Assembly (NCBI RefSeq): GCF_904063065.1
Contig: NZ_CAJFCL010000005.1
Location: 1 to 64,000, forward strand
Origin: Pseudomonas paraversuta
GTDB lineage: Bacteria > Pseudomonadota > Gammaproteobacteria > Pseudomonadales > Pseudomonadaceae
Length of the DNA: 64,000 nt
Reading direction: 5' to 3'
Shown: positions 27,923-35,835 of the stretch, piece after piece
Layout: each line of letters begins with the position of its first letter
Numbering within the stretch: the stretch's first letter is position 1
Position numbers and translations under genes: made by a program
Notes under the pieces: generated by a model
Told to the model about the DNA's origin: nothing
The model's database searches: none
The model's input: only the letters and a program-made list of their open reading frames with translations

Positions 27923-28839
27923 GCCGTTTACTGATTCAGGCCAGTAATCCGTTTTGCCTGCTGCAGGACGCCGGTCGTTTCGGCGTACGGCACCTGGGCG
28001 TGACCCAGGGCGGGGCTGCGGACTGGATGTCCATGGCCTGGGCCAACTGGCTGCTGGGCAACTCGCCAGACGCGGCGGTCATCGAAATCACCCTCGGCGG
28101 CTTATCTGTTATCGCCCGGGACGATTGCACGCTGGCTCTGGCCGGCGCAGATCTGGCAGCAACGGTAGACGGACAAGCCTTGAAGCCCTGGCGCAGTTTC
28201 TCTCTGAGAAAAGGCCAGACCCTGACCTTCACTCAGCCGATGAGCGGTGCCCGCACCTATCTGGCCGCACCGGCAGGTTTTGGCGCCCCTCAAGTGCTGG
28301 GCAGTTGCTCCACTGTGGTTCGTGAGCAGCTCGGCGGCCCCGATGGCTTTGGCCGGGCGCTGGCGGCAGGCGATGAGCTGAGTTATGGCGGGGCTGCGCA
28401 GCCGTTGCGTGAACTGCCGTCCCGGTACCTGCCCGAGTTCAGTCCCAAGCCGTTGCTGGATGTGGTGCTGGGTGCCCAAATAGGTGCTTTCAGTGGTCAA
28501 AGCACCTTTGACGCCTTCAATAATCCATGGACCCTCGACAGTCGCGCCGACCGCATGGGCATCCGCCTGCTGGGGCCGGCACTGGTCTATCAGGGCGCGC
28601 CGATGATTTCCGAAGGTATCCCGCAGGGGGCGATTCAGGTCCCGCCGGATGGCCAGCCGATTGTATTGCTCAATGACCGTCAGACCATTGGCGGCTACCC
28701 GCGTCTCGGCGCCTTGACCCCGCTGGCGCTGGCACGTCTGGCCCAGTGTTTGCCGGGGGAAGTGGTGTACATGCGTCCGACCACCCAGGATGCGGCGCAG
28801 CGCCAGCAGGTGGCGTTCATGCAGCGGTTTGCCGAATAA
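27919..28839 (+). CDS. pxpC: 5-oxoprolinase subunit PxpC (KipA family)
   Basis: A 306-residue biotin-independent carboxylase-like/allophanate-hydrolase-subunit-2 protein: QDAGRFGVRHLGVTQGGAADWMS at the start, the SRADRMGIRL segment, and LNDRQTIGGYPRLG near the end. It completes the pxpABC enzyme. All three genes overlap, so they are made as one transcript. A 13-bp REP hairpin follows nine bases after its stop. Confidence 0.95.
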   Translation: MSRLLIQASNPFCLLQDAGRFGVRHLGVTQGGAADWMSMAWANWLLGNSPDAAVIEITLGGLSVIARDDCTLALAGADLAATVDGQALKPWRSFSLRKGQTLTFTQPMSGARTYLAAPAGFGAPQVLGSCSTVVREQLGGPDGFGRALAAGDELSYGGAAQPLRELPSRYLPEFSPKPLLDVVLGAQIGAFSGQSTFDAFNNPWTLDSRADRMGIRLLGPALVYQGAPMISEGIPQGAIQVPPDGQPIVLLNDRQTIGGYPRLGALTPLALARLAQCLPGEVVYMRPTTQDAAQRQQVAFMQRFAE

Positions 28840-28847
28840 CAACCCAG

Positions 28848-28879
28848 CCTGCAGGAGCGAGGGTGTTCGCTCCTGCAGG
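28848..28879. repeat. REP hairpin (GCAGGAGCGA class) between convergent genes
   Basis: CCTGCAGGAGCGA (28848-28860) and TCGCTCCTGCAGG (28867-28879) form a perfect 13-bp stem with a six-base loop, exactly between the stops of pxpC and the VWA gene. It likely acts as a bidirectional terminator or mRNA end stabiliser. Confidence 0.85.
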
Positions 28880-28887
28880 GGGCATCA

Positions 28888-30066
28888 TTACTTGGCCAGA
28901 AACCGCATCCCTTGTTCCAGACCGTCCGGCGTCAAGGGGTACATCCGGTCTTCGATAAGGTCGCGTACGATCCCGGTCGAAGCGGTGTAGTTCCACGTGT
29001 CTTTCGGGTAAGGATTAATCCAGATCAGCTTTTTGTATTTCTCCATGAAGCGTTGCATCCACTTGTAACCTGGCTCTTCATTCCAGTGTTCGACACTGCC
29101 CCCCGCGTGGGTGATTTCATAGGGGCCCATGGCCGCGTCGCCAATAAAGATCACCTTGTAGTCGGCGCCGTATTTGTTCAGCAGATCCTGGGTGGAAATA
29201 CGTTCGACCTGACGACGCTGGTTGTTCTTCCATACCGACTCATAAATGAAGTTATGGAAGTAGAAGTACTCCAGATGCTTGAACTCGGTTTTACAGGCCG
29301 AGAACAACTCCTCGCAGATCTTCACGTGTGAATCCATCGAGCCGCCAATATCAAACAGCAACAGCAGTTTGATGTTGTTGCGCCGTTCAGGGCGCATCTG
29401 AATGTTCAGCAGGCCGGCATCGCGGGCGGTGTGGTCGATGGTGCCATCGATATCCAGCTCTTCTGCCGCACCCTGGCGGGCAAACTTGCGCAGGCGCCGC
29501 AGAGCCACCTTGATATTGCGCGTGCCCAGTTCGACCTGATCGTCGAGGTTCTTGTACTCGCGCTGCTCCCAGACCTTGGCGGCCTTGCCCTGGCGCGCGC
29601 CGGCGTCGCCCACCCGGATGCCTTCAGGGTGATAGCCCCCAGAGCCGAACGGGCTGGTGCCACCGGTGCCGATCCATTTGTTGCCACCGGCATGGCGTTC
29701 CTTTTGCTCTTCAAGACGCTGTTTGAACGCTTCAATCAGCTTGTCCAGGCCCCCCAGCGATTGCAACTGCGCCCGGTCTTCGTCGCTCAGCGAGCGCTCG
29801 AATTCCTTGCGCAACCAGTCTTCGGGAATCAGGGCCTCAAGGTGCTCGTTGAGGTTCTGCAGGCCATTGAAGTAGGCGCCGAATGCGCGATCGAACTTGT
29901 CGAAATGACGCTCGTCCTTGACCAGGATGGTGCGCGCCAAATAATAAAATTCGTCCATGTCGGCGAAGGTCACGTGGTGCTTCAGCGCGTTGATCAAGTC
30001 CAGCAACTCGCGCACAGAAACCGGCACCTTGGCCGCCCGCATTTCATTGAACAGATTAAGCAGCAT
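28888..30066 (-). CDS. CoxE-like VWA-domain protein
   Basis: A 392-residue protein with a C-terminal von Willebrand A domain. The metal-site region reads LLFDIGGSMDSHV (D-x-G-x-S instead of the usual D-x-S-x-S), with VIFIGDAAMGP further on. The N-terminal half is helical and charged. It follows the MoxR ATPase gene by 21 bases. MoxR/VWA pairs act as chaperone-like systems that mature or insert cofactors in metalloenzymes; the client here is unknown. Confidence 0.9.
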   Translation of the reverse strand: MLLNLFNEMRAAKVPVSVRELLDLINALKHHVTFADMDEFYYLARTILVKDERHFDKFDRAFGAYFNGLQNLNEHLEALIPEDWLRKEFERSLSDEDRAQLQSLGGLDKLIEAFKQRLEEQKERHAGGNKWIGTGGTSPFGSGGYHPEGIRVGDAGARQGKAAKVWEQREYKNLDDQVELGTRNIKVALRRLRKFARQGAAEELDIDGTIDHTARDAGLLNIQMRPERRNNIKLLLLFDIGGSMDSHVKICEELFSACKTEFKHLEYFYFHNFIYESVWKNNQRRQVERISTQDLLNKYGADYKVIFIGDAAMGPYEITHAGGSVEHWNEEPGYKWMQRFMEKYKKLIWINPYPKDTWNYTASTGIVRDLIEDRMYPLTPDGLEQGMRFLAK

Positions 30067-30087
30067 GCTTATCGCCTTCTGGAAAAA

Positions 30088-30933
30088 TCAGCGATTAGCG
30101 CGACGGCTCATGAACGCCAGACGCTCCAGCAATTGCACGTCCTGTTCGTTCTTCACCAGAGCGCCGGCCAGTGGCGGGATGGCTTTGGTCGGATCGCGCT
30201 CGCGCAGCACGGCCTCGCCAATATTGTCGGCCATCAGCAGTTTCAGCCAGTCCACCAGCTCGGAGGTCGAAGGCTTTTTCTTCAGGCCGGGCACTTTGCG
30301 TACGTCGAAAAACACGTCCAGCGCTTCACTGACCAGTTCTTTCTTGATGTCGGGGAAGTGTACGTCGACGATCTTTTGCAGGGTGCTGCGGTCCGGGAAG
30401 CTGATGTAGTGGAAGAAGCAACGGCGCAGGAAGGCATCCGGCAGTTCTTTTTCGTTGTTGGAGGTAATGATGATGATCGGGCGCACTTTGGCCTTGATGG
30501 TTTCGTCGGTCTCGTAAACGTAGAACTCCATCTTGTCGAGTTCTTGCAGCAGGTCGTTCGGGAACTCGATGTCGGCCTTGTCGATTTCGTCGATCAGCAA
30601 AATGACCCGCTCTTCAGCTTCGAAGGCTTCCCACAACTTGCCCTTTTTCAGGTAATTGCGCACATCGTGGACTTTATCGACCCCCAGCTGCGAATCACGC
30701 AGACGGCTGACCGCGTCGTACTCGTACAGGCCCTGATGGGCCTTGGTGGTGGACTTGATGTGCCAGGTGATCAGCTTGCAACCGAAGGATTCGGCCAGTT
30801 GCTCGGCGAGCATGGTCTTGCCGGTGCCGGGTTCACCTTTGACCAGCAGCGGGCGCTCCAGGGTGATGGCCGCGTTGACCGCCAGTTTCAGGTCATCGGT
30901 GGCCACGTAGGCGCGGGTGCCTTCAAACTTCAT
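30088..30933 (-). CDS. MoxR-family AAA+ ATPase
   Basis: A 281-residue AAA+ ATPase with Walker A GEPGTGKT (33-40), Walker B LLIDEIDKAD and the sensor 1 region IIITSNNEKELPDAF. ATG 30933 has GAGGAA at ideal spacing; a TTG two codons upstream is less likely. It is the first gene of an operon with the VWA protein, the classic MoxR-VWA chaperone pair. Confidence 0.93.
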   Translation of the reverse strand: MKFEGTRAYVATDDLKLAVNAAITLERPLLVKGEPGTGKTMLAEQLAESFGCKLITWHIKSTTKAHQGLYEYDAVSRLRDSQLGVDKVHDVRNYLKKGKLWEAFEAEERVILLIDEIDKADIEFPNDLLQELDKMEFYVYETDETIKAKVRPIIIITSNNEKELPDAFLRRCFFHYISFPDRSTLQKIVDVHFPDIKKELVSEALDVFFDVRKVPGLKKKPSTSELVDWLKLLMADNIGEAVLRERDPTKAIPPLAGALVKNEQDVQLLERLAFMSRRANR

Positions 30934-31034
30934 CTGCAATTCCTCAAACCAGGACCCGGGCCCTGCAAGGGGCAGGGCGGGAGAACAAAAAAGTATGTCC
31001 GACTATAACGCGACGCCCGTCCGAGGTGAACGCA

Positions 31035-31065
31035 GACGCGCCATTCAGTCTCTGAATGGCGCGTC
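31035..31065. repeat. Perfect 14-bp inverted repeat upstream of cysK
   Basis: GACGCGCCATTCAG (31035-31048), loop TCT, and CTGAATGGCGCGTC (31052-31065). It lies about 75 bases before the cysK start and about 100 bases upstream of moxR, between the divergent genes. There is no T run, so it is not a simple terminator. It would be a very stable hairpin in a cysK leader, or an operator. Confidence 0.7.
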
Positions 31066-31139
31066 ACGCCATGACTGGACGCCCGGGAACACGAGGCCTA
31101 CCCTTGAGGCCTTCCCAAAAGGTGAATAAGGACCCCGCC

Positions 31140-32114
31140 ATGAGCCGCATTTTTGTAGATAACGCGCACTCCATCGGTAACACGCCTCTGGTACAAATCA
31201 ACAGTATTGCGCCCCGTGGCGTGACCATTCTGGCCAAGATCGAGGGCCGTAACCCGGGCTATTCGGTGAAGTGCCGGATCGGCGCCAATATGATCTGGGA
31301 CGCCGAAAGCCGTGGTGTGCTCAAACCCGGCATGACCATCATTGAACCGACGTCGGGCAATACCGGCATCGGTCTGGCCTTTGTCGCGGCTGCCCGCGGT
31401 TACAAATTGATGCTGACCATGCCGTCCTCCATGAGTATCGAGCGGCGCAAGGTGCTCAAGGCGCTGGGCGCCGAACTGGTACTGACCGAGCCGACCAAGG
31501 GTATGAAAGGGGCCATCGACAAGGCTGCGCAGATCTGTAACAGCGATCCTGAGCAGTACTTCATGCCCCAGCAGTTCGAAAACCCGGCCAACCCGGCAAT
31601 CCATGAGAAAACCACCGGACCGGAAATCTGGAACGATACTGACGGCGGCATTGACGTGCTGGTGGCTGGAGTGGGAACCGGTGGCACCATCACCGGCATT
31701 TCCCGCTATATCAAACACACCCAGGGCAAGCCGATTCTGTCGGTTGCGGTAGAACCCATCACCTCGCCGGTCATCACCCAGGCGCTGGCCGGTGAAGAGA
31801 TCAAACCCTCGCCCCACAAGATCCAGGGCATCGGTGCCGGTTTTGTACCGAAAAACCTCGATTTGTCGATTCTCGATAAAGTCGAACTGGTCAGTGATGA
31901 CGAATCCAAGGCCATGGCCCTGCGTCTGATGCACGAAGAAGGCATCTTGTGCGGGATCTCATGCGGCGCGGCAATGGCTGTGGCAGTACGTTTGGCTGAA
32001 ACCCCGGAAATGCAGGGCAAGACTATCGTTGTGATCCTCCCCGACTCGGGTGAGCGCTACCTGTCGAGCTACCTGTTCAGCGATATGTTCAGCGAGCAGG
32101 AATTACAGCAGTAA
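31140..32114 (+). CDS. cysK: Cysteine synthase A (O-acetylserine sulfhydrylase)
   Basis: A 324-residue PLP enzyme that makes cysteine from O-acetylserine and sulfide. Lys44 in [10 protein letters not shown] is the PLP Schiff base, TSGNTG (71-76) binds substrate, and the GVGTGGT loop binds phosphate. It is close to E. coli CysK over its whole length, including the C-terminal SGERYLS and QELQQ end. ATG 31140, with AAGGA upstream, is chosen; the longer frame upstream runs back into the hairpin region. Confidence 0.96.
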   Translation: MSRIFVDNAHSIGNTPLVQINSIAPRGVTILAKIEGRNPGYSVKCRIGANMIWDAESRGVLKPGMTIIEPTSGNTGIGLAFVAAARGYKLMLTMPSSMSIERRKVLKALGAELVLTEPTKGMKGAIDKAAQICNSDPEQYFMPQQFENPANPAIHEKTTGPEIWNDTDGGIDVLVAGVGTGGTITGISRYIKHTQGKPILSVAVEPITSPVITQALAGEEIKPSPHKIQGIGAGFVPKNLDLSILDKVELVSDDESKAMALRLMHEEGILCGISCGAAMAVAVRLAETPEMQGKTIVVILPDSGERYLSSYLFSDMFSEQELQQ

Positions 32115-32133
32115 GCCCGTTTCCCAGGGTGCA

Positions 32134-32178
32134 GGCTTGCCAGCGATTCAGGCATCGTGGTGCTGTCGCAGGCAAGCC
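32134..32178. repeat. REP pair (GGCTTGCC class) after cysK
   Basis: GGCTTGCCAGCGA (32134-32146) and TCGCAGGCAAGCC (32166-32178) pair at 12 of 13 positions. It belongs to the same REP family as the element at 20678-20762 but is more degenerate. Confidence 0.65.
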
Positions 32179-32380
32179 GGCCCCCGCCAGGCGGATGCAA
32201 CTGACCCAAATCAAGCGCTCAGAGCTGCGACTTATGCACTATTGACTCGTTATTACGTCTTCCTTAACGCTGAATGTTGGATCAGGCGGGTTTTGCCCGG
32301 GGCCGGGAGTGTTTATCATGGCCGGCTGCCACGTTGCATGACAGACCGGGGCAGGTTGCCTATTTTCGAGGAGTTGTTGC

Positions 32381-33319
32381 ATGACCTTATCCTTCGCCAT
32401 CAAGGCAGGGTTGATACTGCTGTTTGTCGGCAGCATCCTTTACGTGCATTTGCGCGGCAAGGCGCGCCTGCCGGTGTTGCGCCAGTTCGTCAACCACTCC
32501 GCGTTCTTTGCGCCCTATAACGCCTTGATGTATCTGTTCTCCGGCGTCCCGTCCCGGCCCTACCTGGACCGCAGCAAGTTTCCCGAGCTGGATGTTCTTA
32601 AAGACAACTGGCAAGTGATTCGCGAAGAAGCCATGCACCTGTTCGATGAGGGCTATATCCGCGCCGCCGAAAAGAACAACGATGCCGGTTTTGGATCGTT
32701 CTTCAAAAAAGGCTGGAAGCGTTTTTACCTCAAGTGGTACGACAAAGCGCTGCCATCAGCCGAACTGCTGTGCCCCAAGACCGTCGAGCTGGTGAACAGC
32801 ATCCCCAACGTTAAAGGCGCGATGTTTGCGCTGTTGCCGGGGGGCAGCCACCTCAACCCGCACCGTGACCCGTTCGCAGGTTCGTTGCGTTATCACCTGG
32901 GCCTGTCGACACCCAACTCGGATGCTTGCCGGATTTTCGTTGATGGCGAAGAGTATTCCTGGCGCGACGGCGAGGACGTGATGTTCGACGAGACCTACGT
33001 GCACTGGGTCAAGAATGAAACCGACATCACCCGCGTCATCCTCTTTTGTGACATCGAACGGCCGCTCACCAGCCCCCTGATGACGCGCATCAACCGCTGG
33101 GTCAGTGCTCAGCTGGGCAAAGCCACCGCTCCACAGAACACCGATGACGAGCGCGTAGGCGGCATCAACAAGGCCTATGCCTGGAGCAAGACGTTCAGCG
33201 ACCGTTTCAGTGGTGTGGTCAAACAATGGAAGCGCCGTAACCCCAAACTTTACCGCGTGGCCCGTCCAATATTGGCCGTGATCGTGCTGCTGTTGTTATG
33301 GCGCTGGTTGTTCGGTTAA
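32381..33319 (+). CDS. lpxO: LpxO-like lipid A 2-hydroxylase (Asp/Asn beta-hydroxylase fold)
   Basis: A 312-residue membrane-anchored Fe(II)/2-oxoglutarate dioxygenase. It has an N-terminal TM (about 6-22), a catalytic domain with the iron site His-x-Asp (NPHRDPF) and distal His (YVHWVKNE), and a C-terminal TM (about 293-310) ending at the membrane. LpxO hydroxylates the 2-position of the secondary acyl chain of lipid A, and pseudomonads often have two copies. The start ATG has GAGGAG eight bases upstream. It is monocistronic. Confidence 0.88.
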   Translation: MTLSFAIKAGLILLFVGSILYVHLRGKARLPVLRQFVNHSAFFAPYNALMYLFSGVPSRPYLDRSKFPELDVLKDNWQVIREEAMHLFDEGYIRAAEKNNDAGFGSFFKKGWKRFYLKWYDKALPSAELLCPKTVELVNSIPNVKGAMFALLPGGSHLNPHRDPFAGSLRYHLGLSTPNSDACRIFVDGEEYSWRDGEDVMFDETYVHWVKNETDITRVILFCDIERPLTSPLMTRINRWVSAQLGKATAPQNTDDERVGGINKAYAWSKTFSDRFSGVVKQWKRRNPKLYRVARPILAVIVLLLLWRWLFG

Positions 33320-33323
33320 AGCA

Positions 33324-33353
33324 TTGCAATTTGTATCGGGCGCTGGTTATAGT
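33324..33353 (+). promoter_or_regulatory. Sigma-70 promoter of the leader/EamA transcript
   Basis: TTGCAA (33324-33329) is followed 17 or 18 bases later by TTATAG or TATAGT (33347-33353), close to both consensus boxes. The predicted start is near 33360, some 290 bases upstream of the transporter, giving an unusually long 5' region that contains the leader ORF and a terminator-like hairpin. Confidence 0.6.
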
Positions 33354-33407
33354 CAGCGCTCGATGAGCCCAAGCGCTCCGCATCTTCTCTCCAAAAAAGA
33401 TCAGCCC

Positions 33408-33560
33408 ATGCCGGTTTGCCTCTCCCACAGCGTTGTCGTTTCAGCAGTCTCTGCTGGCGTGGTGCCGTGCGCAAACCAGCAGCCTGCGCAGATTAGTCAC
33501 TATCCCCCTCCTGTCAGCCGCACTGTGGCGTCGCCACCAGGTGTTGTTGTCGCGGGCTGA
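33408..33560 (+). CDS. Putative 50-residue leader peptide upstream of EamA exporter
   Basis: An ORF of 50 codons lies between the promoter and the terminator-like hairpin. It encodes MPVCLSHSVVVSAVSAG, two Cys, a Tyr-Pro-Pro-Pro run (SHYPPPVSR) and a second Pro-Pro (ASPPGVV), ending Val-Val-Val-Ala-Gly. Polyproline runs are known ribosome-pausing sequences. An upstream in-frame ATG at 33363 would add 15 residues but lies almost on the predicted transcript start. The stop codon lies inside a sequence (GCTGAA, 33556-33561) that can pair with the 5' arm of the downstream terminator. I do not recognise the peptide. Confidence 0.5.
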   Translation: MPVCLSHSVVVSAVSAGVVPCANQQPAQISHYPPPVSRTVASPPGVVVAG

Positions 33561-33590
33561 ACTGATCTTTCAGCTGCCCGTACCCGCCTG

Positions 33591-33631
33591 AAAAACCTCT
33601 GAACTTCAGCTTTGGCTGAGTTGGCTTTTTT
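33591..33631 (+). terminator. Intrinsic terminator/attenuator before EamA gene
   Basis: AAAAACC and AACTTCAGC pair with GCTGAGTT, GG and TTTTTT around a TTTG loop (one bulge), ending in six T residues at 33626-33631. It sits after the leader ORF and 22 bases before the transporter start, where it would stop transcription unless disrupted. Confidence 0.6.
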
Positions 33632-33652
33632 GCCTGATGACAGGTGTTACCC

Positions 33653-34516
33653 ATGTTTTCGATTTCTAAAGAGTCCGCGCTGGCGGCTGTTTCCACGAGC
33701 CTGTTCGTTCTGCTGTGGAGCAGTGGTGCCATCTTCTCCAAGTGGGGGCTGGCCCATGCATCGCCCTTTGCCTTTTTGTTGATCCGTTTTGCCATCGCCT
33801 TGCTGGCGCTGGTGCTGATAATCCCGTTGATGAAGTTTCAACTGCCCCGTGGCGTCAAGGGGATCAGCTATGCCCTGGCCACCGGTGTAGTGCTGTTGGG
33901 CGCCTATCAGATTTTTTACCTGCTGGCGCTGGATCTGAAAGTAACCCCGGGGGTGATGGCCACCGTGATGGGGGTGCAACCGATCCTGACCGCCGTGATC
34001 ATGGAGCGGCGGCATTCCTTCAGTCGGTCTCTGGGGTTGCTGCTGGGGCTGGGCGGTTTGATCCTGGTGGTCTACCAGGGCATCGGTCTGGCAGGTTTGT
34101 CCTGGACCGGCATGCTGTATGCCTTGCTGGCACTGGCCAGCATGACGGCGGGCACCTTGATGCAAAAGCGCATCACCCAAAACCCGCTGGGTACGCTGCC
34201 GCTGCAATACCTTGCAGGGTTGCTGGTATGTGCGGTGTTTGTACCGTTTCAGCCATTTCACTTCGAACACAGTGCCGGGTTTGTGGTGCCGGTGTTGTGG
34301 ATGGGGCTGGTGGTTTCAGTACTGGCGACCTTGCTGCTGTACCGGATGATCGCCAAAGGCAATCTGGTCAACGTCACCAGCCTGTTTTATCTGGTGCCGG
34401 CGGTGACCGCGGTGATGGACTATCTGATTTTCGGCAACAAACTGGCGGCTTTGAGCTTGCTGGGCATGGCGCTGATCATCATCGGGCTGGTGTTCGTGTT
34501 CCGTAAAACGGCCTGA
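33653..34516 (+). CDS. EamA-family (DMT) exporter
   Basis: A 287-residue, ten-TM permease with two EamA repeats (about 5-135 and 148-285). Typical features are FVLLWSSGAIFSKWGL at the start and YLIFGNKLAALSLLG near the end. Such proteins export amino acids or other metabolites (RhtA/YdcZ-like); the substrate is unknown. ATG 33653, with AGGTG about seven bases upstream, is preferred over GTG 33644. The long attenuator-like 5' region suggests substrate-induced expression. It is convergent with a second EamA gene. Confidence 0.92.
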   Translation: MFSISKESALAAVSTSLFVLLWSSGAIFSKWGLAHASPFAFLLIRFAIALLALVLIIPLMKFQLPRGVKGISYALATGVVLLGAYQIFYLLALDLKVTPGVMATVMGVQPILTAVIMERRHSFSRSLGLLLGLGGLILVVYQGIGLAGLSWTGMLYALLALASMTAGTLMQKRITQNPLGTLPLQYLAGLLVCAVFVPFQPFHFEHSAGFVVPVLWMGLVVSVLATLLLYRMIAKGNLVNVTSLFYLVPAVTAVMDYLIFGNKLAALSLLGMALIIIGLVFVFRKTA

Positions 34517-34525
34517 CACCCTGAC

Positions 34526-34573
34526 CTGCAGGAGCGAGCTGTACTTGTCCCGCGATACAGCTCGCTCCTGCAG
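34526..34573. repeat. REP hairpin (18-bp stem) between two convergent EamA genes
   Basis: CTGCAGGAGCGAGCTGTA (34526-34543) and TACAGCTCGCTCCTGCAG (34556-34573) form a perfect 18-bp stem with a 12-base loop. It is the longest perfect hairpin in the window and a REP of the GCAGGAGCGAGC class. Confidence 0.88.
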
Positions 34574-34583
34574 ATCCGTGGTC

Positions 34584-35486
34584 TCACGGGTTTACAGCTT
34601 TTGCCACTGCAGCAGGCTTGAGCACCAGCCATACCGCTACAGCGATCAGCAACCCGCCGTAGATATGTGCCATTGACAGCGGCTCATCCAGAAACAACGC
34701 GCCCCACAGCACGCCAAATGGCGGAATCATAAAGGTCACGGTCATGGATTTGACCGGACCAATGCTGGTCAGTAGGCGGAAGTACAGAATGTAGGCAAAC
34801 GCCGTACAGACCAGTCCAAGGCCCAAAAGGGAAAGCCACACGCTTGCTCCGCCCCAACTGGCCGGCGGCTGGTTGATGGCGCTCAGGGCAAACAGTGGCA
34901 ACAGAAACAGCGTGGCCCCGAGCATGCTGCCCAGTGCCGAAAGACGGGGGTCTAGCCCGCCTTGCTGATCCAGCCAGCGGCGCGCCAGGAAACCGGCAAA
35001 GCCATAACAGGTGGTGGCCAGCAGACAGGCGAGGGCGCCCATCAGCAGATCCATATCAAATGCCACTGGCCCGGCACGCGTCAGGATGCCGACACCGAAC
35101 AAGCCTAAAAACACACCGGCCATTTTGGTCGCAGTGAGTTTTTCGCTAAAGAACAACCCGCCAATCAGCACGCCCATCAGCGGTGTGGTCGCGTTGAATA
35201 TTGATGAATAACCAGCAGGCAATACCTGGGCCGCCACCGAATACAACGTGGCCGGAATGCCCGAGTTGATTACCCCCAGGATCAAAATCACCTTGAGCTT
35301 TCCGCCGAAATTCCAGCTCACGCGCATCAGCGCCAGAATCACCACCAGACCGGTAGCGGCTATGGATACTCGAAAAAACGCGGTAGGAATGGTCCCGATC
35401 ACCGGCGCAATAATCCGCATAAACAGAAAGCTGGCGCCCCAAATGCCTGCCAGTGACAGCATCCGTGCAATATCGACAAGTCTCAC
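34584..35486 (-). CDS. EamA-family (DMT) transporter
   Basis: A 300-residue, ten-TM permease, starting GTG 35486 (MRLVDIARMLSLAG) with GGA six bases upstream. Two EamA repeats are seen, with GIWGASFLFMRI at the start and PPFGVLWGALFLDEPLS in the second repeat. It is not closely similar to the neighbouring EamA protein despite tail-to-tail placement, so it is not a recent duplicate. The substrate is unknown. Confidence 0.92.
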   Translation of the reverse strand: MRLVDIARMLSLAGIWGASFLFMRIIAPVIGTIPTAFFRVSIAATGLVVILALMRVSWNFGGKLKVILILGVINSGIPATLYSVAAQVLPAGYSSIFNATTPLMGVLIGGLFFSEKLTATKMAGVFLGLFGVGILTRAGPVAFDMDLLMGALACLLATTCYGFAGFLARRWLDQQGGLDPRLSALGSMLGATLFLLPLFALSAINQPPASWGGASVWLSLLGLGLVCTAFAYILYFRLLTSIGPVKSMTVTFMIPPFGVLWGALFLDEPLSMAHIYGGLLIAVAVWLVLKPAAVAKAVNP

Positions 35487-35589
35487 GGTGATTCCTTACA
35501 AGGTTTGAGCCGGGCAGTTTAGGGGATACAGCGCGCAAGGCAATGGCTGCCCGGGCGCAATATCCCTGTGCACGGACAACGCTCGAGGC

Positions 35590-35727
35590 CGGGGGGGCTG
35601 GCTACTGGTGACTGCCGGCAAGACCTGGTTTATCTGGGGGCTGGTGGCCCTGGCTGTTCTGGAACTGGCGGTGGCGGTGGCGGGAAAACCTCAGGCCACC
35701 GGCCGGCAGCTGCCCGCCTCCGAGTAA
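35590..35727 (+). other. Possible gene remnant upstream of hrpA
   Basis: In the 349-base gap 35487-35835, one frame ending at TAA 35725-35727 encodes a hydrophobic stretch (KTWFIWGLVALAVLELAVAVAG) and a polar tail, with GC-rich third positions typical of coding DNA. It has no acceptable start codon and is preceded by a run of seven G residues (35591-35597), so it may be a decayed or frameshifted small membrane protein. The rest of the gap shows nothing I can identify beyond the hrpA upstream region. Confidence 0.3.
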
Positions 35728-35835
35728 CGGCGCCTTTGGCATGGATGCCATATCCAGCTGTAGATCCCGTTCACGGGGTGGGGCCAAATCTGCGACAATC
35801 CGCCCCCTGCATTTACGAAGACTTTTGCGCGCCTG

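Noticed and set aside
29431..31008. 525-codon rightward ORF opposite the VWA and MoxR genes
   Set aside because: It is a shadow of the strongly biased codons of the real leftward genes; it has no ribosome site or domain, and would span two genes and their gap.
32201..32214. ANR/FNR-like box CTGAC-N4-ATCAA before lpxO
   Set aside because: Matches eight of ten positions but is about 170 bases upstream with no clear promoter between; too weak to list as a site.
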